53,250 nt of DNA, taken from NCBI GenBank assembly GCA_018608545.1, contig JABAZI010000060.1:45793-99042 (forward strand), read 5' to 3'. Of the stretch, positions 1-8,216 are shown one piece after another. Position 1 is the first letter of the stretch. The number at the start of each line of letters is the position of its first letter. Both the position numbers and the translations under genes were made by a program. The notes below the pieces were generated by a model. That model saw nothing but the letters and a program-made list of their open reading frames with translations. It ran no database searches and was not told the origin of the DNA. Source of the DNA: Polaribacter sp. GTDB taxonomy: Bacteria; Bacteroidota; Bacteroidia; Flavobacteriales; Flavobacteriaceae.

Positions 1-1199
1 ATTTCACCAGTTTTTGGATTGACAAAACTTGGACCATACCCCCCAAAACGAGGATTTGGTGACGAGGTCCAACGCAATACATTATAACGAACATCACCAG
101 CGTCCCAATCTGCGTCATCTGGCTGAACCTTTACGACCATTGCATTGCTAAATCCCGCTTTTTGGAATGCTACATTCCACGCTAAAACACCATCTTTAAT
201 TGTTTCTATAAACTCAACAGGTGTTGTATTTTCTATCCACCAAGTAATTGGAGTTACTGGATCCGAAAGGGTTGCATTGGGATTTTTCTTTACCAACTTC
301 CATCTGTGAATGAAGTCTCTATAATTGACAACCTCAGTAGTTGTCATATCATTCGTTTCCGTTAAGAAATATCCAACTCTTGGGTCATCTAGTCTTGTTT
401 CATAGTCATTCTCTGGCATTTTCATAAATGTATGGAATACCAGAATAGATACATTTCTTCCGTCAGTTACAGCATTACTACCTCCATTTAAAACAGCAGG
501 ATTGTTAAATACATACTCTGTCTTTATATTGGTGTTCTCTGGATAATTTTTTATTTTTTTTATTTTAGATTTGGTTTTATCAAATCTACCTAGGCTGAAT
601 GCAAGAGGAGATTGCCCTGGATATCTTGGTCCTTTTATTCTTGTAAATATTTCTGATAAGAATAGATCATCCGCAGCAATTAAATATTCACCAGTTTTGC
701 TGTCTGATGCTAGTATTTTACCAGTAGCAATTATAGCTTCGCTGATGTTTGCGCTTGAAGATTTGGAGATGGCAATTTTTTCATCAAAATAAAATGAATT
801 ATTTGGAGCAACAAACTCTAAACGATTAAAGTATTTTTTTACGTGAAAAATGCTAGACCCTTGATAGGATCCTCTAAATTTCCCTGCATCAGCAACACCG
901 TCTGCAATTTGAGAAAAATAGATAAACTCTTTCGTCAATTGCTCTTTTTTTACTAAAAGTTTCACTGATCCAGTGACGGTGTCTTGGTAAATCGTAAATA
1001 AACCTTCAATTTTCTTACTACTTTTAGTGAGGTCTTTAATCGATTTTACCTTCTTTTTAGGAGGTGTTTTTTTAGGTGTTTTAATTTCTTTTTTCTTCTT
1101 TTTCCAAAACTGTGCATTTAGGTCTTGATTTCCTGATAGAAAAAGGGTCAGGAATAATATTAAAAAAACAGTTGTCTTATTTTGATAGATTATTTTCAT
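1..1199 (-). CDS. Secreted zinc-dependent metalloprotease, DUF5118/DUF5117 type (3' part outside window)
   Basis: About 399 N-terminal residues are visible; the gene runs off the left edge. I read it from ATG at 1199. The protein begins with a short basic head and a hydrophobic stretch (about residues 11-22), giving a signal peptide that likely ends near residue 30, followed by a Lys/Pro-rich linker (33-50). The middle resembles the DUF5118/DUF5117 regions of Bacteroidota met-zincins (phrases such as FIYFSQIADGV and FHTFMKMPEND). The last visible part (WDAGDVRYNVLRW, SPNPRFGGYGPSF) is the segment that precedes the zinc site in this family. The HExxH motif itself would lie beyond the window, so the active site cannot be checked. 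Family membership is by recognition. It is transcribed divergently from the vWA gene. Confidence 0.8.
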   Translation of the reverse strand, partial: MKIIYQNKTTVFLILFLTLFLSGNQDLNAQFWKKKKKEIKTPKKTPPKKKVKSIKDLTKSSKKIEGLFTIYQDTVTGSVKLLVKKEQLTKEFIYFSQIADGVADAGKFRGSYQGSSIFHVKKYFNRLEFVAPNNSFYFDEKIAISKSSSANISEAIIATGKILASDSKTGEYLIAADDLFLSEIFTRIKGPRYPGQSPLAFSLGRFDKTKSKIKKIKNYPENTNIKTEYVFNNPAVLNGGSNAVTDGRNVSILVFHTFMKMPENDYETRLDDPRVGYFLTETNDMTTTEVVNYRDFIHRWKLVKKNPNATLSDPVTPITWWIENTTPVEFIETIKDGVLAWNVAFQKAGFSNAMVVKVQPDDADWDAGDVRYNVLRWTSSPNPRFGGYGPSFVNPKTGE

Positions 1200-1261
1200 A
1201 AGGCTCATTTAACATTTATTAATAAGACGCAAGTTGTTTTTTTTAAATTACTATCAATGTT

Positions 1262-1278
1262 AATATTATGATAATATT
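1262..1278. repeat. 17-bp perfect inverted repeat in divergent intergenic region
   Basis: AATATTAT, one G, then ATAATATT: 8-bp arms that are exact reverse complements. It lies between the divergent metalloprotease (start 1199) and vWA (start 1373) genes, so it could be an operator. In such AT-rich DNA a palindrome can also arise by chance. Confidence 0.4.
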
Positions 1279-1372
1279 TATGATGTTATATTTTTAGCTG
1301 AATTATTTTTTAAAATCATAAAGCTATGTTAATCTTTTTTTGGTCATTTAATAAAGCCGTATTTTTATAGAA

Positions 1373-2497
1373 ATGAAAAAAAATACAACAAGAAAAGGTT
1401 TTGTCTTTAAATCATATGAAGTAGATAAGCAATCTCCTTTTGAAAAATTATTTGAAATTTTCAAAGAATTAATTACGCACACTTCTGGAGATTTTGACGA
1501 GGCAATCGATTGGTTACGTTCTTTGGATAAAGAATATAAATTAACAGATGAAAATTATACGCTAGAGGATTTTATTGAAGACCTAAAGAAGAGGGGATAT
1601 ATTAAAGAGGAAATTGAAGGAGATCGCTCAGGAGGAATTAAAATTACACCGAAGACAGAACGTGCAATTAGACAGCAAGCGTTAAAACTTATTTTTGGTA
1701 ATATAAAGAGAAGCGGTGTTGGGAATCACAAAAGCAAGTCGCAAGGAGTTGGTGACGAGCACACAGGAGATTTTAGATCCTATCAATTTGGAGATTCTTT
1801 GGATAAAATTTCAATTACGGAAAGCATTAGAAATGCTCAAATTAATAATGGTATTGACGGTTTTAACCTAAGAGAAAAAGACTTAATAGTCGAAGAAACA
1901 CTTCATAAAAGTCAAATGAGTACGGTGTTAATGATCGATATTAGTCATTCTATGATTTTATATGGAGAAGATAGAATTACACCTGCTAAGAAAGTTGCAA
2001 TGGCTTTAGCAGAGTTAATTACAACCCGCTACCCGAAAGACACCTTGGATATTATTGTTTTTGGAAACGATGCTTGGTCCATTAAAATTAAAGATTTACC
2101 CTACCTACAAGTAGGTCCTTATCACACAAATACTGTAGCTGGTTTAAAGCTCGCGATGGATCTGTTGCGCAGAAAAAAAAACACGAACAAACAAATTTTT
2201 ATGATTACAGATGGTAAGCCGAGTTGTTTACTTTTACCAGATGGACAGTATTATAAAAACAGTAATGGTCTTGATACATACATCGTAGATAAATGTTATT
2301 CAATGGCCCAACAAGCAAGAAAATTAGGAATTCCTATTACCACTTTTATGATTGCTCAAGACCGGTATTTAATGCAGTTTGTAAAAGCGTTTACAAAAGC
2401 AAATCAAGGGAAAGCATTCTATACCGGTTTAAAAGGTTTAGGAGAAATGATTTTTGAAGATTACGAAACTAATAGAAAAAAACGAATCAAAGGATAA
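1373..2497 (+). CDS. von Willebrand factor A (vWA) domain protein, partner of AAA+ ATPase
   Basis: 374 aa, cytosolic (no signal peptide or membrane segment). The C-terminal half is a vWA domain with an intact MIDAS metal site: DISHS at residues 189-193, a Thr near 252-254 and Asp280 in ITDGKP. The N-terminal ~170 residues are charged and helical, with no domain I recognise. The downstream AAA+ gene starts directly after this stop codon with no spacer. vWA proteins paired with MoxR/ChlI-type ATPases act as chaperone or metal-insertion modules, as in magnesium chelatase BchD/BchI. The substrate here is unknown; no tetrapyrrole genes are nearby, so a chelatase role is not supported. A weak promoter-like TTG-N17-TATTTTTA lies at 1340-1367, almost at the ATG. 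Confidence 0.85.
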   Translation: MKKNTTRKGFVFKSYEVDKQSPFEKLFEIFKELITHTSGDFDEAIDWLRSLDKEYKLTDENYTLEDFIEDLKKRGYIKEEIEGDRSGGIKITPKTERAIRQQALKLIFGNIKRSGVGNHKSKSQGVGDEHTGDFRSYQFGDSLDKISITESIRNAQINNGIDGFNLREKDLIVEETLHKSQMSTVLMIDISHSMILYGEDRITPAKKVAMALAELITTRYPKDTLDIIVFGNDAWSIKIKDLPYLQVGPYHTNTVAGLKLAMDLLRRKKNTNKQIFMITDGKPSCLLLPDGQYYKNSNGLDTYIVDKCYSMAQQARKLGIPITTFMIAQDRYLMQFVKAFTKANQGKAFYTGLKGLGEMIFEDYETNRKKRIKG

Positions 2498-3964
2498 ATG
2501 AGAATAGAACAAATTAAAACACTTGGAGCCTTAAAAGAGTCTGGTTACACTTCCAAATCTATTAAAGACGAGTTAAGAGAAAACCTTATTGTTAAAATAA
2601 TGAATAAGGAAACAGTATTTAAAGGGGTTCATGGATATGAAAATACCGTAATTCCCGAATTGGAAAGGGCTATCTTAAGTAAGCACAATATTAATTTATT
2701 GGGTCTTAGAGGACAAGCGAAAACACGTTTAGCAAGACTGATGGTTGGTTTATTAGACGAGTACATCCCTGTAGTAGAGGGGTCTGAAATTAACGATGAT
2801 CCATTGAACCCAATTTCAAGATTTGCCATAGAACAGATCAATGAAAAAGGAGATGAAACTCCCATTTTTTGGTTGCATAGAAATGATCGATTTGCAGAAA
2901 AACTGGCAACTCCAGATGTTACTGTAGCTGATATTATTGGAGATATAGATCCTATAAAAGCAGCCAATTTAAAATTGAGTTATGCAGATGATAGGGTGAT
3001 TCATTACGGAATGATTCCTCGGGCAAACAGGTGTATTTTTGTAATCAATGAATTACCAGATCTTCAAGCAAGGATTCAAGTAGCTTTGTTCAATATCTTA
3101 CAAGAAGGAGATATTCAGATTAGAGGGTTTAAATTACGTTTGCTGTTAGATATGCAATTTTTATTTACAGCAAATCCTGAGGACTATACCAATAGAGGGA
3201 GTATTGTAACTCCACTAAAAGACAGAATTGGTTCACAAATTTTGACTCATTACCCGGAAGATATAGAAACGGCAAAATTAATCACGCAACAAGAGGCTAC
3301 CAAAACAGCTGTTCAAAAGGAATGTATTCAAGTGCCAGAATTAGCAAAAGACTTATTAGAGCAAATTGTTTTTGAAGCTAGAGATAGTGAATATGTAGAT
3401 GCAAAAAGTGGCGTAAGTGCACGTTTGAGTATTACTGCTTTCGAAAATTTATTAAGTACAGCAGAAAGAAGATCTTTAATTTCAGGGGATGAAAAAACAA
3501 TGATTCGTCTGAGTGATTTTGATGGGATCATTCCAGCCATTACAGGTAAAGTAGAATTAGTTTATGAAGGGGAACAAGAGGGCGCGCAAGTAGTTTCAGA
3601 AAAATTAATTAAAAATGCGATCAAAAAATTATTTCCAAGTTATTTTCCAGAAATAAAAAAGTTAGAAAAACAAGATGTTGAATCACCTTATGATGATATT
3701 GTTTCTTGGTTCTTTAATGCCAATGAAGCGTTTGAATTATTAGATGAATTTTCAGAACTTCAGTATAAAAATGAGATCGATAAAGTAAGTCCTCTAGATC
3801 AGTTCTTAAAGGAACATCAACCCAATATGAACATTGCAGATGCTTATTTTGTAAAAGAGTTTATTCTTTGGGCTTTGGTAGAGTTTAAAAAATTAAGTAA
3901 ATTTAGGTTTGTAGAAGGAACTCAATTTAAAGACCCATACAGTAACTTTATGAAGGGGCTTTAA
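2498..3964 (+). CDS. AAA+ ATPase, magnesium-chelatase ChlI/MoxR-like
   Basis: 488 aa. The P-loop reads GLRGQAKT (residues 69-76), so the usual second Gly is Ala while Lys75 and Thr76 remain. Walker B reads IFVINE (180-185), with Asn in place of Asp before the catalytic Glu. Sensor 1 is FLFTANPEDY (Asn226). These features fit the ChlI/MoxR clade of AAA+ proteins, often annotated as magnesium chelatase in Bacteroidota. The start abuts the vWA stop codon; AAAGGA just before may help re-initiation. It most likely forms a hexameric remodelling ATPase acting with the vWA protein. What it remodels cannot be read from the sequence. Confidence 0.85.
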   Translation: MRIEQIKTLGALKESGYTSKSIKDELRENLIVKIMNKETVFKGVHGYENTVIPELERAILSKHNINLLGLRGQAKTRLARLMVGLLDEYIPVVEGSEINDDPLNPISRFAIEQINEKGDETPIFWLHRNDRFAEKLATPDVTVADIIGDIDPIKAANLKLSYADDRVIHYGMIPRANRCIFVINELPDLQARIQVALFNILQEGDIQIRGFKLRLLLDMQFLFTANPEDYTNRGSIVTPLKDRIGSQILTHYPEDIETAKLITQQEATKTAVQKECIQVPELAKDLLEQIVFEARDSEYVDAKSGVSARLSITAFENLLSTAERRSLISGDEKTMIRLSDFDGIIPAITGKVELVYEGEQEGAQVVSEKLIKNAIKKLFPSYFPEIKKLEKQDVESPYDDIVSWFFNANEAFELLDEFSELQYKNEIDKVSPLDQFLKEHQPNMNIADAYFVKEFILWALVEFKKLSKFRFVEGTQFKDPYSNFMKGL

Positions 3965-3987
3965 ATTAGACAGACAATTAGACAAAC
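3964..3987. repeat. Two 12-bp tandem repeats just after the AAA+ gene
   Basis: AATTAGACAGAC is followed at once by AATTAGACAAAC (11 of 12 identical), starting in the stop codon of the AAA+ gene. A short CAATC/GATTG hairpin (3987-4000) follows but has no T tract, so it is not a convincing terminator. The repeat looks like replication slippage. Confidence 0.6.
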
Positions 3988-4054
3988 AATCACGCGATTG
4001 ATGACCATAATTAAGTTTTCTTATCAATTAATAAATTAAAGTAAATCAGCAAGT

Positions 4055-4396
4055 ATGAATAATTATTTTAAAATTATAAAAAAATATGTTCTCCTTTTTT
4101 TAGTGCTCTCTTTAACCTCTTGTTTAACAAATGTTGAAGATGAGGTCGAAATTGATCCCTGTTTAGACATAACTTTTTCGGTGAGTGTAAAACCAATTAT
4201 AGACGCTCATTGCGTTCAATGTCACGGAAATGGAGGAATTTATCCTAATTTAACATCGTATAATTTAATTAGTCTAGTTGCAGGAAAGATCAAATCTGAG
4301 GTTGTTAGTAGAGAGATGCCAAAAGAGGAGTCTCTTACGCAAGATCAAATTGATGCAATTGTTTGTTGGGTGGATAGTGGTGCCTTAAACAACTAA
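4055..4396 (+). CDS. Small c-type cytochrome lipoprotein
   Basis: 113 aa. A lipoprotein signal (hydrophobic core, then LTSC at about residues 20-23) predicts lipid anchoring in the envelope. A single haem-attachment motif CVQCH follows, in the context VKPIIDAHCVQCHG typical of the planctomycete-type PSCyt1 cytochromes. A Met in REMPKEE further on is a possible axial haem ligand. The C-terminal segment ITWV-like (IDAIVCWVDSGA) is the usual end of this fold. It is first in a run of four genes with gaps of 3-17 nt (OB-fold, YceI, DUF5777). An electron-transfer role is inferred from the haem motif; partners are unknown. Confidence 0.85.
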   Translation: MNNYFKIIKKYVLLFLVLSLTSCLTNVEDEVEIDPCLDITFSVSVKPIIDAHCVQCHGNGGIYPNLTSYNLISLVAGKIKSEVVSREMPKEESLTQDQIDAIVCWVDSGALNN

Positions 4397-4406
4397 AATC
4401 GTACGT

Positions 4407-4826
4407 ATGAATAAAAATAAAATTATTTTTTCAATCTTAATTATAGGAATTCTTTGTTTTTTTATTTCCTATAAAATGTACAACAGACCTCATGCTAATA
4501 TTACAGAATCTACCCCTGACATAACCCTAACTGCAGATACAATTATTGCTGCTTTTTCTTCAGATGAAACCAAAGCAAATAGTCGTTACTTAGATAAAAT
4601 TTTAAATATTACAGGTACAGTATCTGAATTTAAGTTAGAAAAAAATAAAGGGATTATTACCTTGAAAACCAATCAAGATTTTGGGAGTGTTTTGTGTCAT
4701 TTATCTGAAAGCGCCTCTCAAAACATACACTCATTGATCGTAGGTCAAAAAATCACTTTAAAAGGAGTTTGCACAGGGTATCTAATGGATGTTATTCTTG
4801 TAAAGGCGGAAATAATTAATGAATGA
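4407..4826 (+). CDS. Membrane-anchored OB-fold (tRNA_anti-like) protein
   Basis: 139 aa. One N-terminal hydrophobic helix (about residues 5-22) without a lipobox anchors or exports it. The rest resembles the tRNA_anti-like OB-fold proteins of Bacteroidota: the pattern ADTIIAAFSSDETKAN, then YLDKILNITGTVSEF, and later GQKITLKGVCTGYLMDVI. Despite the family name, these exported proteins are not expected to bind tRNA in the envelope; their ligand is unknown. It sits second in the cytochrome/YceI/DUF5777 operon, 10 nt after the cytochrome gene. Confidence 0.75.
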   Translation: MNKNKIIFSILIIGILCFFISYKMYNRPHANITESTPDITLTADTIIAAFSSDETKANSRYLDKILNITGTVSEFKLEKNKGIITLKTNQDFGSVLCHLSESASQNIHSLIVGQKITLKGVCTGYLMDVILVKAEIINE

Positions 4827-4843
4827 ACTAAATACATCATAAA

Positions 4844-5389
4844 ATGAAATCGACTTATCTACTTTTAATCTGCTTTTTGTTCTCATACAACATGCAATCC
4901 CAAGAACAATATTTAACTAAAAATGGAGCAATAACATTTTTTTCTTCCACGATAATAGAAGATATAAAAGCAGAAAACAATCAAGTGTTGAGTATTATAG
5001 ATGCCTCAAAAAGTAAAATGGCCATTTCTATTTTAATCAAATCTTTCTTGTTTAAAAAGGCATTAATGCAAGAGCATTTTAATGAGAATTATTTAGAGTC
5101 AGATAAATTTCCAAAAGCAACCTTCAAAGGGGATATTTTAAATTTTAATAATGTTAGTAGTCTTGATGCTAAATATGATGTAAAGGGAATTATTACCATC
5201 CATGGAGTAAGCAAGGAAATTGTAGTCCCTACGATTTTTAAGAGAAATGGCGATACTATTTTTGTTAAAGGTGAATTCGATTTACTTTTAGAGGATTTTG
5301 ATATTAAAATCCCGAGACTTCTCTTAAAAAAAATTGCCAAAGAAATTAACGTTACTTTTGAATTCAATCACAAGCCCTACAATCGATAA
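4844..5389 (+). CDS. YceI family periplasmic protein
   Basis: 181 aa with a signal peptide (about 1-19, ending NMQSQ). The body has the YceI lipocalin-like pattern: ITFFSSTIIEDIKAEN at the front, a MQEHFNENYLESDKFPKATF segment (the conserved HF...L.a..FP.a.F core), GIITIHGVSKEI in the middle, and FDLLLEDFDIKIP near the end. YceI proteins bind long isoprenoid or amphiphilic lipids in a beta-barrel pocket. Third in the cytochrome/OB-fold/DUF5777 operon; a quinone-like or isoprenoid ligand beside a cytochrome is an attractive but unproved idea. Confidence 0.88.
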   Translation: MKSTYLLLICFLFSYNMQSQEQYLTKNGAITFFSSTIIEDIKAENNQVLSIIDASKSKMAISILIKSFLFKKALMQEHFNENYLESDKFPKATFKGDILNFNNVSSLDAKYDVKGIITIHGVSKEIVVPTIFKRNGDTIFVKGEFDLLLEDFDIKIPRLLLKKIAKEINVTFEFNHKPYNR

Positions 5390-5392
5390 AAG

Positions 5393-6253
5393 ATGAAAAA
5401 AATCATATGCACTCTCTTTATTTTTGGTCTTAGTCTTCAATACTCTGCTCAAGATCTTCTAGATATTTTAGACAAAGAAACTCCACAAGTAGATCAAATA
5501 GTTACCGCAACATTTAAAGGAACTAGAATCTTAAACGGACATTCAATTGAAAACAGAAAAGATAAAGAGTTAGAATTTCTAATCTCTCACAGGTTTGGTA
5601 GGGTAAACTTGGGTTTTGATGAACTTTTTGGACTAGATCAATCCAATATTCGTTTTGCGTTAGAATATGGTTTAAATGACGATTTAACGATTGGGTTGGG
5701 TAGAAGTAGTTTTGAGAAAACGTACGATAGTTTTCTAAAATACAGTGTGTTAAAGCAAAAAAAAGGGGCTAATTCTTTTCCTTTTGCAGTTTCTCTTTTT
5801 GGAAGTATTGCATTAAAAACAATCAAGGATTTCGATCCTTCTGACAAAAGAACTTTTGCAGAAAGCTTATTTTATGTCGGTCAGGTTTTAATTGCTAGAA
5901 AAGTAAGTTCTTCATTTTCATTTCAACTAACACCAACTTATGTTCATAGAAATACGGTAAGAATCAATGAAGATCCGCATGATATTTTTGCATTGGGTTT
6001 AGGAACGAGAATTAAATTGAATAAAAGAGTTTCATTTAATAGTGAATACTTTCTGAATTTTAATGAATCTAAATCAATAAATGCAAGAAATTCACTGGCA
6101 CTAGGGATCGATATCGAAACTGGAGGACATGTGTTTCAGCTTATTCTATCCAATGCCATTACAATGATAGAAAAAAGTTTTATTACCGAATCAACTGATA
6201 ACTTTTTCGAAGGAGATATTCATTTTGGATTTAACATCTCTAGAACTTTTTAA
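5393..6253 (+). CDS. DUF5777 family beta-barrel outer-membrane protein
   Basis: 286 aa. Signal peptide about 1-19 (LSLQYSAQ), then a short DLLDILDKE segment and alternating amphipathic strands (HRFGRVNLGFDELFGLDQSN, NIRFALEYGL, LTIGLGRSSF) ending in an aromatic C-terminus (FNISRTF), as expected of an outer-membrane barrel. I recognise the opening LLDILDKETPQVDQIVTATF and FKGTRILNGHS as DUF5777. Starts 3 nt after the YceI stop. No function is established; co-transcription with a haem lipoprotein and YceI suggests an envelope redox or lipid role. Convergent with the FAD dehydrogenase; the 54-nt gap shows no clear terminator. Confidence 0.8.
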   Translation: MKKIICTLFIFGLSLQYSAQDLLDILDKETPQVDQIVTATFKGTRILNGHSIENRKDKELEFLISHRFGRVNLGFDELFGLDQSNIRFALEYGLNDDLTIGLGRSSFEKTYDSFLKYSVLKQKKGANSFPFAVSLFGSIALKTIKDFDPSDKRTFAESLFYVGQVLIARKVSSSFSFQLTPTYVHRNTVRINEDPHDIFALGLGTRIKLNKRVSFNSEYFLNFNESKSINARNSLALGIDIETGGHVFQLILSNAITMIEKSFITESTDNFFEGDIHFGFNISRTF

Positions 6254-6307
6254 AAAATAACTTTAGCGTGTTTAGTGATTCTTTAAAGTTTTTTAAGATC
6301 GAGTGGC

Positions 6308-7864
6308 TTATAATTTTGCAATAGCTGCTTCGGCACAGCGTTCCCCGTCCATAGCAGCAGAAATAATCCCGCCAGCATATCCACCACCTTCACCACAAGG
6401 GAATAAACCCTCTATTTCTGGATGTTCTAGAGTGTCTTTTCTTGGAATATTTACGGGTGATGAGGTTCTCGATTCAACACCTATAATATTTGCTTCATTT
6501 GTATAATAACCATGCATTTTTCGACCAAAATCAACAAAACCTTTACGTAATCGACTCCCAATAATTTTTGGTAAAAGAGAGTGAAGAGGGGCTGAATTTA
6601 AACCAGGTTGATATGAGGTTTCATTTAAATCTGAAGAAATTTTCCCATCAACAAAATCAACTAATTTTTGTGCGGGAGCCGCTTGTGATCTTCCACCAGC
6701 AAAAAAGGCAATTTTTTCTAAGTCTTTTTGAAACTCTAATCCTTTAAGCGGACCAAATTTTTCATATTTATTAAAATCTTTATCAATGTCTAGTTCAACA
6801 ACAATTCCAGAATTTGCAAATTTATTATTTCTACGAGAAGGAGACATTCCGTTTACAACGACTTCTCCATTTGCTGTTGCAGCGGGTACGATAAATCCAC
6901 CAGGACACATGCAAAACGAATACACTCCTCTGTTTTTGACTTGCTGAACTAGGCTATAAGCGGCAGCAGGTAATAATTCGTCTCTTTCTCCCGAACAATG
7001 ATATTGAATTTGATCTATTATTTGTTGAGGGTGCTCAATACGAACCCCCATTGCGAAAGACTTTGCTTTTAAAGAAATATTTTTTTTGTGTAACAATTCA
7101 TATACATCTCTGGCAGAGTGACCTGTTGCTAAGATGACAGAATTTACAGCCATTTCATTCCCGTTTTGAAGCTGAATAGCTTGTAATTTGTTGTTTTTTA
7201 ATACAAAATCCGTAACACGAGTTTCAAAATGAATTTCGCCGCCAAATTTTAAAATATTTTCACGGATATTTTGAATAATTTTAGGAAGTTTATTGGTTCC
7301 AATATGAGGGTGAGCGTCTACTAAAATTTGTTCTGTTGCACCGTGAAAAACTAGGTTTTCAAAAATACGTCTCACATCTCCTCGCTTTAGAGAGCGTGTA
7401 TAAAGTTTTCCATCAGAGTAGGTTCCTGCGCCACCTTCACCAAAACAATAATTAGAATCGTTATTGACAATATGATCTTGATTAATCGCTTTAAGATCTC
7501 GTCTTCTTTCTTGTACGTTTTTTCCACGTTCTAAAACTACAGGTTTATACCCAAGTTCTATACACCGAAGTGCTGCATACATTCCTGCAGGACCAAAACC
7601 GATAATGTGAATTTCTTTCGCATCAGAAACATCTTTATAATCAAAAATATAGTCAGGTTTTTCAGAAATTTCTTCGTCAATATAAACAGCAACTTTATAA
7701 TTAAAAAGGATGTTTTTTTTTCGGGCATCAATCGATTTACGTAGTACTTTTACAGCAGAAATTTGATTTTTATCAATTCCTAAAACTTTCGAAGATTTAT
7801 GGAAAAGAATTTGTTCCATTCGTTCTTCTATTAAACTTATTCTGAGCTGTATTTCTTTTACCAT
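6308..7864 (-). CDS. FAD-dependent dehydrogenase (COG2509 type)
   Basis: 518 aa, soluble. An N-terminal ~80-residue small domain precedes a dinucleotide-binding fold with IIGFGPAGMYAA (glycine motif about 89-94), ending in an acidic residue (VVLERG). Later conserved pieces are FGEGGAGTYSDGKLYTR, VILATGHSARD and, near the C-terminus, PCGEGGGYAGGIISAAMDG, which closes the FAD site. This is the widespread but uncharacterised FAD-dependent dehydrogenase family COG2509; the substrate is unknown. The C-terminal EGGGYAGG and the Ala-rich tail are intact, so it appears functional. A TATTTTCG box lies only 5 nt upstream of the ATG, which would fit a leaderless transcript. Monocistronic. Confidence 0.85.
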   Translation of the reverse strand: MVKEIQLRISLIEERMEQILFHKSSKVLGIDKNQISAVKVLRKSIDARKKNILFNYKVAVYIDEEISEKPDYIFDYKDVSDAKEIHIIGFGPAGMYAALRCIELGYKPVVLERGKNVQERRRDLKAINQDHIVNNDSNYCFGEGGAGTYSDGKLYTRSLKRGDVRRIFENLVFHGATEQILVDAHPHIGTNKLPKIIQNIRENILKFGGEIHFETRVTDFVLKNNKLQAIQLQNGNEMAVNSVILATGHSARDVYELLHKKNISLKAKSFAMGVRIEHPQQIIDQIQYHCSGERDELLPAAAYSLVQQVKNRGVYSFCMCPGGFIVPAATANGEVVVNGMSPSRRNNKFANSGIVVELDIDKDFNKYEKFGPLKGLEFQKDLEKIAFFAGGRSQAAPAQKLVDFVDGKISSDLNETSYQPGLNSAPLHSLLPKIIGSRLRKGFVDFGRKMHGYYTNEANIIGVESRTSSPVNIPRKDTLEHPEIEGLFPCGEGGGYAGGIISAAMDGERCAEAAIAKL

Positions 7865-8216
7865 ACCGCGAAAATAACGAAATTAAAAGTGTATCTTAAA
7901 ATAATGGTTTAGATAATTAATTTTTCTAATTTTAGAGAGGATAATTTGAGGATCTTAATTCTCATAAAATTACATGAAATTCAAATAACAAATCACTATT
8001 TTTTTTATCTTTAAAAAATATTTGATATGAAACGATTTTGAATAAAATATCATCTCAAAACACGCTTTGTAATTCTTTTTTTGAAGAAATAGAATTAAGA
8101 ATATACATTAAAAATTAAAAAATTAAAAAATTAATTAAATAACGATTCATTACCTTCAAGCATAAATTGACAACTTTTGTCTTTTTAGTTGTAATTAGGA
8201 GTTTAAAAAAAAATTC
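7865..8216. other. 352-nt AT-rich divergent intergenic region
   Basis: Separates the FAD dehydrogenase (-) from the exonuclease (+). It holds a run of about three 8-nt TTAAAAAA-like units at 8107-8138 and a possible hairpin ACAACT...AGTTGT at 8169-8191 just upstream of the exonuclease. TTGACA at 8167 could be a -33 element, but the expected TAnnTTTG box is not clear. I see no convincing gene; a 26-codon TTG-started frame at 8038 is too weak to call. Confidence 0.6.

Noticed and set aside
571..792. 73-aa plus-strand frame
   Set aside because: Lies inside the minus-strand metalloprotease reading frame, whose sequence is clearly conserved-looking; it is a shadow.
3987..4000. CAATC/GATTG hairpin after the AAA+ gene as terminator
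   Set aside because: Only a 5-bp stem and no T tract follows.
8038..8118. 26-codon TTG-started frame in the 7865-8216 gap
   Set aside because: No ATG, no recognised domain and no clear promoter; too short to support.
8107..8138. CRISPR-like or functional repeat array
   Set aside because: The units are AT-only 8-mers in tandem without spacers; simple-sequence slippage explains them.
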